A stretch of DNA of 64,000 nucleotides from Brachybacterium equifaecis (GTDB lineage: Bacteria; Actinomycetota; Actinomycetes; Actinomycetales; Dermabacteraceae), in assembly GCF_023509525.1 (NCBI RefSeq), contig NZ_JAKNCJ010000001.1, positions 310,001-374,000 of the forward strand, given 5' to 3'. Positions 34,375 to 44,180 of this stretch are shown here, in pieces. The notes under the pieces are model-generated. The model searched no databases. It was not told the origin of the DNA and saw nothing but the letters and a program-made list of their open reading frames with translations. A program made the translations under genes and the position numbers. The number at the start of each line of letters is the position of its first letter. The stretch's first letter is position 1.

Positions 34375-35103
34375 ATGACTCCCTCTCCCCGAGCCTCCTC
34401 CCCCGCTCTCGATCCCGACGCCGGTGCGGCCGACGACGTCGCCGCCGTCCGCGACGCGAAGCGCAAGGGCCTGTCCGTCGGCGCCGCGACCGGCCTCTAC
34501 GGCATCTCCTACGGCGCACTCGCCACCGCCTCCGGGCTCGATCTGTGGCAGGCGATGGTGCTCTCCGCAATCCTGTTCAGCGGCGGCTCGCAGTTCGCCT
34601 TCGTGGGCGTGATCGGAGGGGGCGGCTCCGCCGTCGGCGCAGCGCTGGCCTCCATCCTGCTGGGAATCCGCAACACCCTCTACGGCCTCGCCCTCGCCCC
34701 GGTCCTCCCGCGCGGCGGCCTGAAGGGGGCGGCGCGGGCGCTGCTGACGATCGACGAGTCCGCGGCGGTCTCCGCGAGCGGCACCACCCTCGCGGCCAAG
34801 CGCGCCGGCTTCTGGGCGGCGGGCGTGTGGGTGTGGGTGTTCTGGAACCTGTTCTCGCTGGTCGGGGCGCTGGTCGGCCAGCGAGTGGGCGATCCGGGCA
34901 GCTGGGGCCTGGATGCCGCGGCGGCTGCCGCGTTCCTCGGCCTGCTGCGGCCGCGACTGGTGAAGGGCGATGTCGTCGCCGTCGCGGTGTGCGCCGCGTT
35001 CGTCGCCCTGCTCACCACGCCCGTGCTGCCCGCCGGACTGCCCGTCCTCGCCGCGGCCCTCGTCGCCGTCATCGCGGGACTGCGCACGGGAGGTGCCCGA
35101 TGA
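34375..35103 (+). CDS. azlC: AzlC family branched-chain amino acid exporter, large subunit
   Basis: AzlC and AzlD form a membrane exporter (LIV-E class), shown for branched-chain amino acids and methionine as BrnFE in Corynebacterium. The 242-residue protein has a polar start, the family segment GLYGISYGALATASGLDLWQAMVLSAILFSGGSQFAFVGV, and seven or so hydrophobic spans. The start ATG 34375 follows CGGTGCG. Its stop overlaps the azlD start by ATGA (35100-35103), so the pair is coupled. The first 25 residues are not conserved. Confidence 0.92.
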   Translation: MTPSPRASSPALDPDAGAADDVAAVRDAKRKGLSVGAATGLYGISYGALATASGLDLWQAMVLSAILFSGGSQFAFVGVIGGGGSAVGAALASILLGIRNTLYGLALAPVLPRGGLKGAARALLTIDESAAVSASGTTLAAKRAGFWAAGVWVWVFWNLFSLVGALVGQRVGDPGSWGLDAAAAAAFLGLLRPRLVKGDVVAVAVCAAFVALLTTPVLPAGLPVLAAALVAVIAGLRTGGAR

Positions 35104-35414
35104 GCTACCTGTGGATCGGCGTGATCGTCGCGGCGCTCGCCTCCTTCGCCCAGAAGTGGCTCGGCTACCAGGTGCCGCCGGCGGTGCTCGAGCGCCCGCG
35201 GATCGCCCGCATGACCGCGCTGCTGCCCGTCGCTCTGCTGGGCGCGCTGGTCGCCACGCAGACCCTCACGAACGGCCCTTCGCTCGCGTTCGATGCGCGC
35301 GTGCCCGCGCTGCTCGTCGCCGCGGTGCTGCTGTGGCGGCGGGCGCCGTTCATCGTGGTGGTGATCGCCGCGGCGCTGGTCGCCGCGGGCGTGCGCGCAC
35401 TCGGCTGGGGCTGA
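35100..35414 (+). CDS. azlD: AzlD family exporter, small subunit
   Basis: A 104-residue AzlD-type protein with three or four hydrophobic segments: about 4-20, 38-58, 66-82 and 84-102. It starts at the ATGA overlap with azlC, the usual organisation of this two-component exporter. It converges with the TPR-like membrane protein gene. No regulatory gene such as brnR (Lrp) adjoins. Confidence 0.92.
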   Translation: MSYLWIGVIVAALASFAQKWLGYQVPPAVLERPRIARMTALLPVALLGALVATQTLTNGPSLAFDARVPALLVAAVLLWRRAPFIVVVIAAALVAAGVRALGWG

Positions 35415-35480
35415 GACCCGCTCGCAGGGCAGATCACCGCAGTGCGAGTGCCGGGCTCGAGCCCTGCGGCGCGCACGCCC

Positions 35481-35930
35481 TCAGCGGCCGGAGCGCTCGA
35501 GACTGATCGCTCTGCGCAGCGCGGCGCGGGCCTGCGCGCGGTCGCGCATGCCGTCATAGGCGAGGGCGAGCCGGTACCAGGCGCGCCAGTCCTCGCCCGC
35601 CCCCGTCTCGAGGGCGGCGCGCGCCGCCTCGAACTCCCTGCGGGCCTGCGCGGCGCGCGCATCCCGGTCCTGCGGCTGCGCGTCCTGCAGCGCAGGTTCG
35701 CCGTCCGCTGCTGGGCCGTACATCCGGGCGAGCCGCCCGGACTGCATCCCGAAGCGCACCTCGCGCCAGGTCACCCAGATCGTGAGCACCACCAGGAGCA
35801 CGACCGCGACGGCGAGCCCCCACCCGACGGCGCTACCGGCGCGCGCGAAACCGGCGGCCATCCAGGCCATGCCCCAGACGAACACCCCGGTGAGCAGCAC
35901 CAGGACGGCCACGCCGATCTTCGCGCGCAT
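35481..35930 (-). CDS. Small membrane protein with TPR-like C-terminus
   Basis: I do not recognise a named family. The 149-residue protein has two membrane spans at about residues 5-28 and 33-53, a basic linker with MQSGRLARMYGP, an Ala/Arg/Glu-rich helix, and a single TPR-like helix pair at the end (WRAWYRLALAYDGMRDRAQARAALRRAISLE). It begins one base after the dapB stop, so it is co-transcribed and coupled with dapB. Proteins of this kind are common beside dapB in related genomes but have no known role. Confidence 0.75.
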   Translation of the reverse strand: MRAKIGVAVLVLLTGVFVWGMAWMAAGFARAGSAVGWGLAVAVVLLVVLTIWVTWREVRFGMQSGRLARMYGPAADGEPALQDAQPQDRDARAAQARREFEAARAALETGAGEDWRAWYRLALAYDGMRDRAQARAALRRAISLERSGR

Positions 35931-35931
35931 C

Positions 35932-36687
35932 TCAGCCCAGGTCCATGTAGCCGTCGAGACCGATCGTCAGCCCTGGATGGGAGGCGACCTCCCGCACGCC
36001 CAGCAGCACGCCGGGCATGAAGCTCACGCGGTCGAAGGAGTCGTGGCGCAGGATGAGCTGCTCCCCCGTGCCGCCGAACTGGACGACCTCGTGGGCGAGG
36101 AGCCCGCGCTGGCGCACGGCGTGCACGCGAACACCCTCGACCAGCGCGCCGCGGGCGCCGTCCGGGTCCTTCTCGGTGGCATCGGGGATGGGGCCGAGGC
36201 CGGCGTCGGCACGGCCGCGCGCGATGGCCGCGGCGGTGTGCTGCGCGGTGCCGGAGGGGGCGTCGAGCTTGTCGGGGTGATGCATCTCGATGATCTCGGC
36301 GCTCTCGTAGTAGCGCGCGGCGATCTCCGCGAACCGCATCGTGAGCACGGCGCCAATCGCGAAGTTCGGGGCGATCAGCACGCCGATCCCCGGGTTCTTC
36401 TCGAGCGCGCTGCGCACGGCGCCCCGGGACTCATCGTCCCAGCCCGTCGTGCCGACGACGGCATGGATGCCGTGCTCGATCGCCCACAGCACGTTGCCCT
36501 GCGTGGCAGAGGGCACGGTGAGGTCGACGATCACCTGGGCGCCTGCATCTGCGACCTGGTCCAGGGAGTCGGAGCTGCCGATGCGGGCGACGAGCTCGAG
36601 GTCGTCGGCGTCATCGACGGCGGCGCACGCGGCGCGGCCCATGCGGCCGCTGGCGCCGAGGACTGCTACGCGCAGGGGGCTGGTCAT
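35932..36687 (-). CDS. dapB: 4-hydroxy-tetrahydrodipicolinate reductase
   Basis: DapB reduces the DapA product with NAD(P)H. The 251-residue protein has the dinucleotide loop VLGASGRMGRA (about residues 9-19), the catalytic EMHHPDKLDAPSGTA, NFAIGAVL and GTTGW. ATG 36687 has AAAGGAACC upstream and is the family start; open sequence upstream of it is the 15-bp repeat region. It follows the M16 peptidase gene on the same strand, a conserved actinobacterial pairing (pnp-M16-dapB). Confidence 0.96.
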   Translation of the reverse strand: MTSPLRVAVLGASGRMGRAACAAVDDADDLELVARIGSSDSLDQVADAGAQVIVDLTVPSATQGNVLWAIEHGIHAVVGTTGWDDESRGAVRSALEKNPGIGVLIAPNFAIGAVLTMRFAEIAARYYESAEIIEMHHPDKLDAPSGTAQHTAAAIARGRADAGLGPIPDATEKDPDGARGALVEGVRVHAVRQRGLLAHEVVQFGGTGEQLILRHDSFDRVSFMPGVLLGVREVASHPGLTIGLDGYMDLG

Positions 36688-36745
36688 GGGGGTTCCTTTC
36701 GACGGGAGGGAGGGTTCAGGCCACCGGGCCGGAGACAGCGGGGGT

Positions 36746-36805
36746 TTCGGACTGCGCGGCTTCTGACTGCGGGGCTTCAGAGTGCGGAGCTTCAGACTGC
36801 CGGGC
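36746..36805. repeat. Four 15-bp tandem repeats across the M16 peptidase stop codon
   Basis: Units at 36746-36760, 36761-36775, 36776-36790 and 36791-36805 share TTCNGACTGCGGGGC with one to three changes each. The stop codon of the M16 gene (36794-36792) lies in the last unit, so the others are in the 104-base gap before dapB. Confidence 0.8.
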
Positions 36806-38126
36806 CGACGTCCACCCGGGCGGTGAACGAGGCGGCGAGGCGGGCGGCGAGCTCCTGGACCTGCTGCGGGGTGACGGCCGCGATCCGGGCGACGGTCTCG
36901 TCCACGCTCGCGTAGCGGCCCTGGACGAGCTCCTGGCTGCCGAGGCGCCCCATGCGCGAGGACGTGTCCTCCAGTCCCAGGGCGAGGCCGCCGGTGATCT
37001 GCCCGAGCGCGCGGCGCATCTCCTCGTCGGTGACGCCGTGATCGCGCATGTCCTCGACCTCGGCGCCGAGCAGCTCGACGACCTGCTCGGTGCGCGAGGG
37101 GCGGCACGCCGCGTACAGGCCGAACAGGCCGGCGTCCCGATAGGCGGAGCTGAAGGAGTACACCGAGTACACGAGCCCGCGCTCCTCGCGGATGTGCTGG
37201 AACAGGCGGGAGGACATCCCTCCCCCGAGGATCGCCATCAGCACGTTCATCGCGTGGCGGTCCTCGCTGGTGGCGCTGATCGAGGGCCCGCCGAGGTAGA
37301 TGTGGGTCTGCTCGAGAGTGCGCTCGAGGAGCTGGGCGGGCACCTGCGTCGGCGCGGATCCCGCGACCCCGGCGAGGGAGCCCTCGGGGCGGCGCGGGCT
37401 CGGGAGCGCGGCCGGATCGAGGTCCCAGCCGCCGGCGGCGAGCCGCTCCTCGAGCATCCGGGCGAGCTCGTCGTGGTCGAGGTCGCCGACGGCCGTGACC
37501 ACGAGGTTCTGGGGCCGGTAGTGCTCTGCATAGTGCGCGCGCACGTCGGCGGCGCTGAGGGCGCTCACAGTCTCCACCGTTCCGCCGACGGGCCTGCCGA
37601 GCGCTGTGTCCGCGCCGAGGACCGCCGCGAGGAACTCCTCGTAGCCGCAGTCGGTGGGGTCGTCCAGCGCCATCGCGAGCTCCTCGAGGATCACCTCGCG
37701 CTCGGTCTCGAGCGACTCCTCGGCGAGAGCGGAGGAGGTGAGCATGTCGGTGAGGACGTCGACTGCGAGCGGCAGGTCCGCGCTGCGCACGCGCCCGTGG
37801 TACACCGTGTGCTCCTTCGCGGTGACGGCGTTGGACTCCCCGCCGATCTCGTCGAAAGCGGTGGCGATGTCGAGCGCCGAGCGGCGCAGCGTGCCCTTGA
37901 ACAGAAGGTGCTCGAGCGCGTGGGTCGACCCCGCGTGCTGCGGCTTCTCATCGCGCGAACCGACCGGCAGCCACAGCCCGATGCTGGCGCTGCGCACCGA
38001 GCGGTCGGTCTCCGTCAGCAGCCGCACCCCGCCTGGAAGGATCGAGCGCCGCACCAGGGGACCGCTGGTCCCGTCGGAGAGGAGCTGCTGGCGGGAGGAC
38101 TCGTCGAGCGTCAGGTCGATAGGCAC
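36792..38126 (-). CDS. M16 family zinc metallopeptidase
   Basis: A 444-residue processing-protease-like peptidase. The inverted zinc motif HxxEH is HALEH at residues 69-73, followed by LLFKGT and further on ETEREVILEEL with the third ligand. The C-terminal half has the inactive-domain marks GGGMSSRLFQHIREERGLVYSVYSF. Homologues next to pnp in actinobacteria (Rv2782c type) have no firm substrate. The start GTG 38126 is chosen from the conserved N-terminus; CAGACT lies 6 bases upstream. It is preceded by the pnp terminator, so it has its own promoter. Confidence 0.93.
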   Translation of the reverse strand: MPIDLTLDESSRQQLLSDGTSGPLVRRSILPGGVRLLTETDRSVRSASIGLWLPVGSRDEKPQHAGSTHALEHLLFKGTLRRSALDIATAFDEIGGESNAVTAKEHTVYHGRVRSADLPLAVDVLTDMLTSSALAEESLETEREVILEELAMALDDPTDCGYEEFLAAVLGADTALGRPVGGTVETVSALSAADVRAHYAEHYRPQNLVVTAVGDLDHDELARMLEERLAAGGWDLDPAALPSPRRPEGSLAGVAGSAPTQVPAQLLERTLEQTHIYLGGPSISATSEDRHAMNVLMAILGGGMSSRLFQHIREERGLVYSVYSFSSAYRDAGLFGLYAACRPSRTEQVVELLGAEVEDMRDHGVTDEEMRRALGQITGGLALGLEDTSSRMGRLGSQELVQGRYASVDETVARIAAVTPQQVQELAARLAASFTARVDVGPAV

Positions 38127-38199
38127 CGCTCGAGTCTGCCACAGGCGCCCTGGCACCCGATCCGCGCGGTGCCGCCGGGGCGATGTGCTCCCGGACGCA

Positions 38200-38241
38200 C
38201 CGCAGGGCGGCCTCCCCGTCTCCGGGAAGACCGCCCTGCGG
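38200..38241 (-). terminator. pnp terminator
   Basis: An 11-bp perfect stem (38200-38210 with 38231-38241); the 20-base interior contains a further short stem (TCCC with GGGA). It lies 52 bases past the pnp stop. Confidence 0.75.
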
Positions 38242-38292
38242 CGAATCTGCGCGAGTGCTCCGGCGATCACCGTGAGGCGATCGCCGAGGCGG

Positions 38293-40581
38293 TCACTCGG
38301 CGGTCGGCGCCTCGTCCGCGACCGACTCCGCGGCGGCGAGAGGAGCCTCGGCGGGCTCGTCGTCCTGCGCGACGGCGAGGCTGATCTTGCCGCGCGCGTC
38401 GATCTCGCGGATCTCGACCTCGATCTTCTGGCCGACCTTCACGAGGGACTCCACGCTCTCCACGCGCTTGCCGTCGTTCAGCGTGCGCAGCTGGGTGACG
38501 TGCAGCAGACCGTCCTTGCCCGGGGTGAGCGAGACGAAGGCGCCGAAGTCCACCACGCGCACGACGGTGCCGAGGTAGCGCTCGCCGACCTCGGGGACCA
38601 TCGGGTTCGCGATGGCGTTGATCGCGGTGCGGGCCGCCTCGGCCGAGGGGCCGTCGGTCGCGCCGATGTAGATCGTGCCGTCGTCCTCGATCGAGATCTG
38701 GGCGCCCGTGTCGTCCTGGATCTGGTTGATCATGGCGCCCTTCGGGCCGATGACCGCGCCGATCTTGTCCACGGGGATCGTCACCGCGATGACGCGCGGA
38801 GCGTTGGGGCTCATCTCGTCGGGCTGGTCGATGGCCTCCTCCAGCACCGAGAGGATGTGCAGGCGCGCCTCGCGGGCCTGCGACAGCGCCGACTTCAGCA
38901 CCGAGGCGGGGATGCCGTCGAGCTTGGTGTCGAGCTGGATCGCGGTGATGAACTCGGAGGTGCCTGCGACCTTGAAGTCCATATCGCCGAAGGCATCCTC
39001 GGCGCCGAGGATGTCGGTGAGGGCCGCATAGCGGGTCTCGCCGTCGACCTCGGCCGAGACCAGGCCCATCGCGATGCCGGCGACGGGGGCGCGCAGGGGC
39101 ACGCCGGCGTTCAGCAGGGCCAGGGTGGAGGCGCAGACCGAGCCCATGGAGGTCGAGCCGTTGGAGCCGAGAGCCTCGGACACCTGGCGGATCGCGTAGG
39201 GGAACTCCTCGCGCGAGGGCAGCACCGGCGTGATGGCGCGCTCGGCGAGCATGCCGTGGCCGATCTCGCGGCGCTTCGGGGAGCCGACGCGACCGGTCTC
39301 GCCGGTGGAGAACGGCGGGAAGTTGTAGTGGTGCACGTAGCGCTTGTGCGTCACCGGGGAGAGCGAGTCGATCTGCTGCTCCATCTTCAGCATGTTCAGC
39401 GTGGTGACGCCCAGGATCTGGGTCTCGCCGCGCTCGAAGATCGCCGAGCCATGCACGCGCGGGAGCACGTCGACCTCGGCGGAGAGCTGACGGATGTCCT
39501 TCAGGCCGCGGCCGTCGATGCGAACCTCGTCCTGCAGGATCTTCTGGCGCACGAGCTGCTTGGTCAGCGAGCGGTACGCGCCGGTGATCTCCTTGTCGCG
39601 GCCCTCGAGAGCGGCGCCCTCGGCGCCGAGCTCGGCGACGACCTCGGCGAGCAGCTGCTCGGTGCGCTCCTCGCGCTCCTGCTTGCCCGCGATGCTCATG
39701 ACCTCGGCGAGGCGGCCCGAGGCCGTCTCGGAGACGATGTCGTAGGCGTCGTCCTGGTAGTCCAGGAACAGCGGGAAGTCGCGCACCGGCTTCGCAGCCT
39801 TCTCGGCGAGCTCCTGCTGCGCCACGCACAGCGAGCGGATGAAGACCTTGGCGGCCTCGAGGCCCTCGGCCACGACCTCCTCGGTGGGGGCGATCGCGCC
39901 CTGGTTCTTCACCAGGTCCCAGGCGTTGTCGGTGGCCTCGGCCTCGACCATCATGATCGCGACGTCGGAGGCGCCGGAGATGTCCTCGACGATGCGGCCG
40001 GCGACGACCATGGAGAACACGGCCTCGTCGAGCTGCGAGAAGGTCGGGAAGGCGATCCACTGGCCGCCCTGAGCGTTCGGCATGAGCGCGATGCGGACGC
40101 CGCCGATCGGGCCCGAGAAGGGGAGGCCGGAGATGGAGGTCGACGCGGAGGCGCCGTTGATGCCGACGACGTCGTAGGCGTCATCGGGATCGATCGCCAT
40201 GACGGTCAGGACGACCTGGACCTCGTTGCGCAGGCCCTTCACGAAGGCGGGGCGCAGCGGGCGGTCGGTGAGGCGGCACGCGAGGATCGCGTCGGTGCCC
40301 GGGCGGCCCTCGCGGCGGAAGAACGAGCCGGGGATGCGGCCCGCGGCGTACATGCGCTCCTCGACGTCGACCGTCAGGGGGAAGAAGTCGAACTGGTCCT
40401 TGGGCTTGTTCGAGACGGCGGTCGCGGACAGGATCATGGTGTCGTCGTCGAGGTAGACGGCGACGGCGCCGGCGGCCTGTTGCGCGAGGCGGCCGGTCTC
40501 GAAGCGCACCGTGCGGGTGCCGTAGGAGCCGTTGTCGATGACGGCGGTGGTGGCAGTGATCTCGGGGCCTTCCATGGCCAT
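38293..40581 (-). CDS. pnp: Polynucleotide phosphorylase
   Basis: PNPase degrades RNA 3'-5' with phosphate and, in actinobacteria, can also make (p)ppGpp-type nucleotides (annotated guanosine pentaphosphate synthase). The 762-residue protein has two RNase PH domains ([42 protein letters not shown]), a helical linker, then KH ([16 protein letters not shown]) and S1 ([18 protein letters not shown]) domains and an acidic tail. I chose ATG 40581 because GGAG lies 6 bases upstream; ATG 40593 and 40575 are alternatives. rpsO lies upstream with a terminator between. Confidence 0.96.
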   Translation of the reverse strand: MAMEGPEITATTAVIDNGSYGTRTVRFETGRLAQQAAGAVAVYLDDDTMILSATAVSNKPKDQFDFFPLTVDVEERMYAAGRIPGSFFRREGRPGTDAILACRLTDRPLRPAFVKGLRNEVQVVLTVMAIDPDDAYDVVGINGASASTSISGLPFSGPIGGVRIALMPNAQGGQWIAFPTFSQLDEAVFSMVVAGRIVEDISGASDVAIMMVEAEATDNAWDLVKNQGAIAPTEEVVAEGLEAAKVFIRSLCVAQQELAEKAAKPVRDFPLFLDYQDDAYDIVSETASGRLAEVMSIAGKQEREERTEQLLAEVVAELGAEGAALEGRDKEITGAYRSLTKQLVRQKILQDEVRIDGRGLKDIRQLSAEVDVLPRVHGSAIFERGETQILGVTTLNMLKMEQQIDSLSPVTHKRYVHHYNFPPFSTGETGRVGSPKRREIGHGMLAERAITPVLPSREEFPYAIRQVSEALGSNGSTSMGSVCASTLALLNAGVPLRAPVAGIAMGLVSAEVDGETRYAALTDILGAEDAFGDMDFKVAGTSEFITAIQLDTKLDGIPASVLKSALSQAREARLHILSVLEEAIDQPDEMSPNAPRVIAVTIPVDKIGAVIGPKGAMINQIQDDTGAQISIEDDGTIYIGATDGPSAEAARTAINAIANPMVPEVGERYLGTVVRVVDFGAFVSLTPGKDGLLHVTQLRTLNDGKRVESVESLVKVGQKIEVEIREIDARGKISLAVAQDDEPAEAPLAAAESVADEAPTAE

Positions 40582-40656
40582 GAGGATCTCCATTCGTTCG
40601 GGTTCAGGTGGTGGTTCCCGGTCCGGACGCGGCCTTCGTCAGGAGCTGTCGGGGGG

Positions 40657-40684
40657 CGCTGGGCACTGGGCATTGAGCACTGGG
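40657..40684. repeat. Four 7-bp repeats in the pnp leader
   Basis: Heptamers CGCTGGG, CACTGGG, CATTGAG, CACTGGG follow head to tail at 40657-40684, 76-103 bases upstream of the pnp start, in the region expected to be its 5' leader. Confidence 0.55.
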
Positions 40685-40818
40685 CCTCAGCGATCCCGCC
40701 GGCCTCTGCCGAGGACCGAGTCCGCGGATCCGGGGGTGTCGGGGCGGCTGGGGCCTGGGAGGATGCTCCTCCCGGGCCTGCCGGGCGATGGGCCGCGCGC
40801 TGTCCGCGGGCCCGACGG

Positions 40819-40857
40819 GAACCGCCGCCCGCCCCTGAGGGGCGAGCGGCGGGGTTC
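40819..40857 (-). terminator. rpsO terminator
   Basis: A long GC-rich stem (40819-40835 with 40839-40857) with a TGA loop, a two-base bulge and one mismatch, directly after the rpsO stop at 40859. It separates rpsO from pnp. Confidence 0.82.
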
Positions 40858-40858
40858 G

Positions 40859-41128
40859 TCAGCGGCGCAGGCCGAGGCGCTGGATCAGCGAGCGGTAGCG
40901 CTCGATGTCCACTGCCTGGAGGTACTTGAGCAGTCGACGGCGCTGACCGACCAGGAGCATCAGACCACGACGCGTGTGGTGGTCGTGCTTGTGCTCCTTG
41001 AGGTGAGCGGTCAGGTAGGTGATGCGGTGCGTGAGCAGCGCGACCTGGACCTCGGGCGAGCCGGTGTCGCCCTCGGCGGTCTGGTACTCGGAAATGATCG
41101 CCTGCTTGGTGGCGGTGTCGAAGGCCAT
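40859..41128 (-). CDS. rpsO: 30S ribosomal protein S15
   Basis: S15 binds the central domain of 16S rRNA early in 30S assembly. The 89-residue length is exact for the family, with [36 protein letters not shown] and [11 protein letters not shown]. The ATG has GGGAGAAG upstream. Its position before pnp is the general bacterial order. In other bacteria S15 represses its own mRNA; the 146-base leader could hold such a site but I cannot identify it. Confidence 0.98.
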   Translation of the reverse strand: MAFDTATKQAIISEYQTAEGDTGSPEVQVALLTHRITYLTAHLKEHKHDHHTRRGLMLLVGQRRRLLKYLQAVDIERYRSLIQRLGLRR

Positions 41129-41274
41129 GCGGCTTCTCCCTGGTCGTTGCGCGGCGCTCCGGGGCCTGATGCTCCGGGCTCTTCGTGCGAGCCTCTCGGC
41201 GCGAGCCGGGGCAACCCCAGTGCGCGCAGCCGATTCGGGCTCTCCGCGGCCGATATGACGGCTCTTCGAGGTTA

Positions 41275-42306
41275 TCAGAGCGGGTTGGAGGCGTCCCGGG
41301 CCAGGGCGGACAGAGTGCGGCGGGTCACGTCCTTGTCGAACTCCATCTGGGCCACGAGCTCGGCAGCGGAGTCGAAGCGGAGAGTGGGCCGCTGGCGCTC
41401 CACGAACTCGAGCCGCACGGTGTCGCCGTAGAGGTCGAGATCGTGGTCGCCGTGCACGTACGCCTCGACCATGCGGGGCGGCTCCTCCCCCGCGGCGGCG
41501 CTGCCGTCGTGGAACGTCGGGTTGGTGCCGATCGAGATCGTGGCAGGAGCGCCCAGCAGCGGCGCGGTGCCGACGTGGGCGGGGTCCTGGGCGACCACCG
41601 TCAGGAAGCCTGCGTAGACGCCGTCGGCCGGCACGAGCCCTTCCGGGCGCGGACCGAGGTTGGCGGTGGGGAAGCCGAGCTCCCGGCCGCGCTTGAAGCC
41701 GTGGCGCACGGTGTCCGTGACGGTGTGGAGCCGGCCGAGCATGGCGGTCGCCGCGGGGATGTCTCCGCGCAGGAGAGCCTCGCGCACGGCGGAGGAGGAG
41801 ATCCGCCCGCTGCCCGGGCCGGCGGGGCCGAGGTCCGGCAGGACGATCACCTCGAACCCGTACCGCTCCCCCAGTGCGCGCATCTCCTCCGCGCCGCCGG
41901 TGTTGCCGCGGCCGAAGCGGGAGTCCGCGCCCATGACGATGCAGCGCATGCCGAGCCCCTCGACGAGGAAGCGGCGCACGAACTCCTCGGCGGTGTGCTG
42001 CGCGAACTCCCAGGTGAAGGGGAGGTCCAGGACCCCGGCGACGCCGTCGAGGAGCAGCAGACGGTCGCGGTCCTCACGCGCGGTGAGCAGGGGCGGCTCG
42101 CCCGGGGTGTGCATGACGTGGCGCGGGTGCGGCCAGAACGTCAGCGCCACGGGGGCCAGGGAGCGCGCGGCGGCCGCCTCGCGCAGCGTCTCCAGGACGA
42201 ACCGGTGGCCCGCGTGCACCCCGTCGAAGTTCCCGATGGTGACGGCGCTGGGTCCCAGATCCGCGGGCACATCGTCCAGGCTGTGCCAGATCTGCGCACG
42301 GGTCAC
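41275..42306 (-). CDS. ribF: Bifunctional riboflavin kinase/FAD synthetase
   Basis: RibF makes FMN then FAD. The 343-residue protein has the adenylyltransferase [14 protein letters not shown] (residues 22-35) and [14 protein letters not shown], then the riboflavin kinase [17 protein letters not shown], and IGTNPTF with the C-terminal [16 protein letters not shown]. The start is GTG 42306 with GGAAGG upstream. A -10-like TAGAGT lies at 42372-42367. It is divergent from the L,D-transpeptidase gene. No FMN riboswitch was seen. Confidence 0.95.
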   Translation of the reverse strand: MTRAQIWHSLDDVPADLGPSAVTIGNFDGVHAGHRFVLETLREAAAARSLAPVALTFWPHPRHVMHTPGEPPLLTAREDRDRLLLLDGVAGVLDLPFTWEFAQHTAEEFVRRFLVEGLGMRCIVMGADSRFGRGNTGGAEEMRALGERYGFEVIVLPDLGPAGPGSGRISSSAVREALLRGDIPAATAMLGRLHTVTDTVRHGFKRGRELGFPTANLGPRPEGLVPADGVYAGFLTVVAQDPAHVGTAPLLGAPATISIGTNPTFHDGSAAAGEEPPRMVEAYVHGDHDLDLYGDTVRLEFVERQRPTLRFDSAAELVAQMEFDKDVTRRTLSALARDASNPL

Positions 42307-42633
42307 GGGGGCGGGTTCCTTCCGGGTGGGGACGGCGGACTCGGCAGGGCCCGGCCACGGGGAGCCACTCTAGCCCTCGCGCCCGCCGCGTGCGGCGCAT
42401 CGCCGGCACTCACGGACCCTTACTCTGCGCGCGTTCTGCGCGCGCAGGGGCGGGCACGCGCGCGGAAGGGAGCGCATCAGGGCGCGAATGTGACGAGTCT
42501 GTGGCAGCCTGTCCCATTCTCGTCGGCGCCTCCTCCCTGTAGTGTGCTGAGGACGACGGTGCACCCGGGGAGAGCCCCCCTCCTGTCGCCTCCGCTCGCG
42601 GAGCGCCGACGACTGCCGGAAAGACGAGGACAC
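42307..42633. other. Divergent intergenic region ribF / L,D-transpeptidase
   Basis: The 327 bases hold no gene. Candidate -10 elements are TAGAGT for ribF (42372-42367, minus) and TAGTGT for the transpeptidase (42540-42545, plus). A 9-bp perfect hairpin with a 5-base loop lies at 42425-42447. It ends no gene, so it may be a regulatory structure or protein site. Confidence 0.5.
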
Positions 42634-44160
42634 ATGTCACAGCTCACCGCCCCCGCCGGGCCCTCCGGGCGCGCGGACACCAGCAGCCCCGCTCGACGAC
42701 GGGCTCTGCTGATCCTGATCGCCGCTCTCGCGGTCGTGGCCGTCGTCCTCACCGGCGGCGCCTTCGCCTACGCGAAGAGCTTCGAGGGCAAGGCGCTTCC
42801 CGGCACCACGGTGCTCGGGCAGGACGTCTCCGGAATGACCCCCGAGCAGGTCGCAGCACTGGTCCAGGAGCGCGCCGACGCCACCGAGGTGACTGTCGAT
42901 GCCGACGGCACCGCGCATACGGCCACACTCGCCGATCTCGGCGTGAGCGTCGACGCCGCCGCCACCGCAGAGGCCGCCGCCTCCCACGACGGCAGCGTCA
43001 CCGAGGTGCTCTCCTCGACCTGGTCGGGCTCTCGCGAGGTCGCGCCGGTCGTCTCGGTCGACGAGAACGCCGTCCACGAGTTCGCCAAGGGCCTGGTCCC
43101 CGCCGATCGCACCGCGCCCGTCGACGCGCAGCTGACCTACGACAAGGATGCGGGAGCCTGGACCGTCACCCCCGGTCAGGACGGCCAGGGCGTGGACGCC
43201 TCCTCCCTCGTCGATGCCGTGCGCGCACAGGCCCCCGCTCTCGAGAGCTTCACGGTGTCCCAGCCGATCACCGCGACCGCCCCGGCCATCACCACCGAAT
43301 CGGCGGAGGAGACCCGGACGCAGATCCAGGGGATCCTGGATCAGCCGATGTCCATCGCCGGCCCCAAGGGCACCACCTACGAGGTCTCCCCCGAGAACCG
43401 GAGCTCCTGGATCTCCGTCGCTCCCGATGAGAGCGGCACCGCCCTCGCGATCTCGGTCGACGAGCAGGCCGTGCGCGACTGGGTCGCCGGCCGCGCCGGC
43501 AAGTCGACCGTCGAGGCCAAGGACGGCATCGAGCAGGTCGATGCGAACGGCACCGTCGTCAAGGTCGTCACCGAGAAGAAGGACGGCGTCGAGGTCACCA
43601 ACACCGATGCCGTCGCCGATCAGCTGATCGCGTCGCTCTCCGGCGCGACCCCGCTCGAGGCCGCTTTCGAGACGAAGGCCGTCCCGGCGAAGGTGACGCA
43701 GGCGAAGGCCCCCGCGGCCGAGACCCCTGCCGATCCCGCGGCTCCGGCGGCCTCCGCAGCTCCGGCCGCCCCGACCGGAGAGAAGTGGATCGACGTCGAT
43801 CTCACCGCCAAGACCGTCACCGCCTACGTGGGCGACACCCCGGTGTGGGGACCGCGCGCGATGGTCGACGGCAAGGCCGGCAACGAGACCGTCACCGGCA
43901 CCTACAAGATCTACCTGCGCTACGAGAAGCAGGACATGACCAACGAGGGCTACTTCCCCAAGGACCACCCGAAGTACTACTACATCAAGGACGTCCCCTG
44001 GGTGCAGTACTTCTACAACGGCTACGGGTTCCACGGGGCGCCGTGGCGGTCCTCCTTCGGGTACTCGGGCTCGCACGGCTGCATCAACCTTCCGGTCTCG
44101 GATGCGAAGTGGCTGTACGACTGGGCGTCCAAGGGCACCCGGGTGGAGAGCCACCGCTGA
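42634..44160 (+). CDS. L,D-transpeptidase with PG_binding_4-type domains
   Basis: The 508-residue protein has a basic start and one membrane anchor (about residues 24-45), two repeats resembling PG_binding_4 (around 50-165 and 170-350, beginning LPGTTVLGQDVSGMTPEQVAALV), a Pro/Ala-rich linker (about 352-383), and a YkuD catalytic domain. The active-site motif is HGAPWRSSFGYSGSHGCINL, with nucleophile Cys483. It forms 3-3 or related peptidoglycan cross-links outside the membrane. ATG 42634 has GAGGA upstream. It is monocistronic, with a strong terminator at 44181-44222. Confidence 0.93.
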   Translation: MSQLTAPAGPSGRADTSSPARRRALLILIAALAVVAVVLTGGAFAYAKSFEGKALPGTTVLGQDVSGMTPEQVAALVQERADATEVTVDADGTAHTATLADLGVSVDAAATAEAAASHDGSVTEVLSSTWSGSREVAPVVSVDENAVHEFAKGLVPADRTAPVDAQLTYDKDAGAWTVTPGQDGQGVDASSLVDAVRAQAPALESFTVSQPITATAPAITTESAEETRTQIQGILDQPMSIAGPKGTTYEVSPENRSSWISVAPDESGTALAISVDEQAVRDWVAGRAGKSTVEAKDGIEQVDANGTVVKVVTEKKDGVEVTNTDAVADQLIASLSGATPLEAAFETKAVPAKVTQAKAPAAETPADPAAPAASAAPAAPTGEKWIDVDLTAKTVTAYVGDTPVWGPRAMVDGKAGNETVTGTYKIYLRYEKQDMTNEGYFPKDHPKYYYIKDVPWVQYFYNGYGFHGAPWRSSFGYSGSHGCINLPVSDAKWLYDWASKGTRVESHR

Positions 44161-44180
44161 GCCTCCGCTCCCCCGCATGA

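Noticed and set aside
35415-35480. Terminator between azlD and the TPR-like gene
   Set aside because: A GGGCTCGAGCCC palindrome (35453-35464) and an 8-bp stem with a 29-base loop are present, but neither is a convincing terminator.
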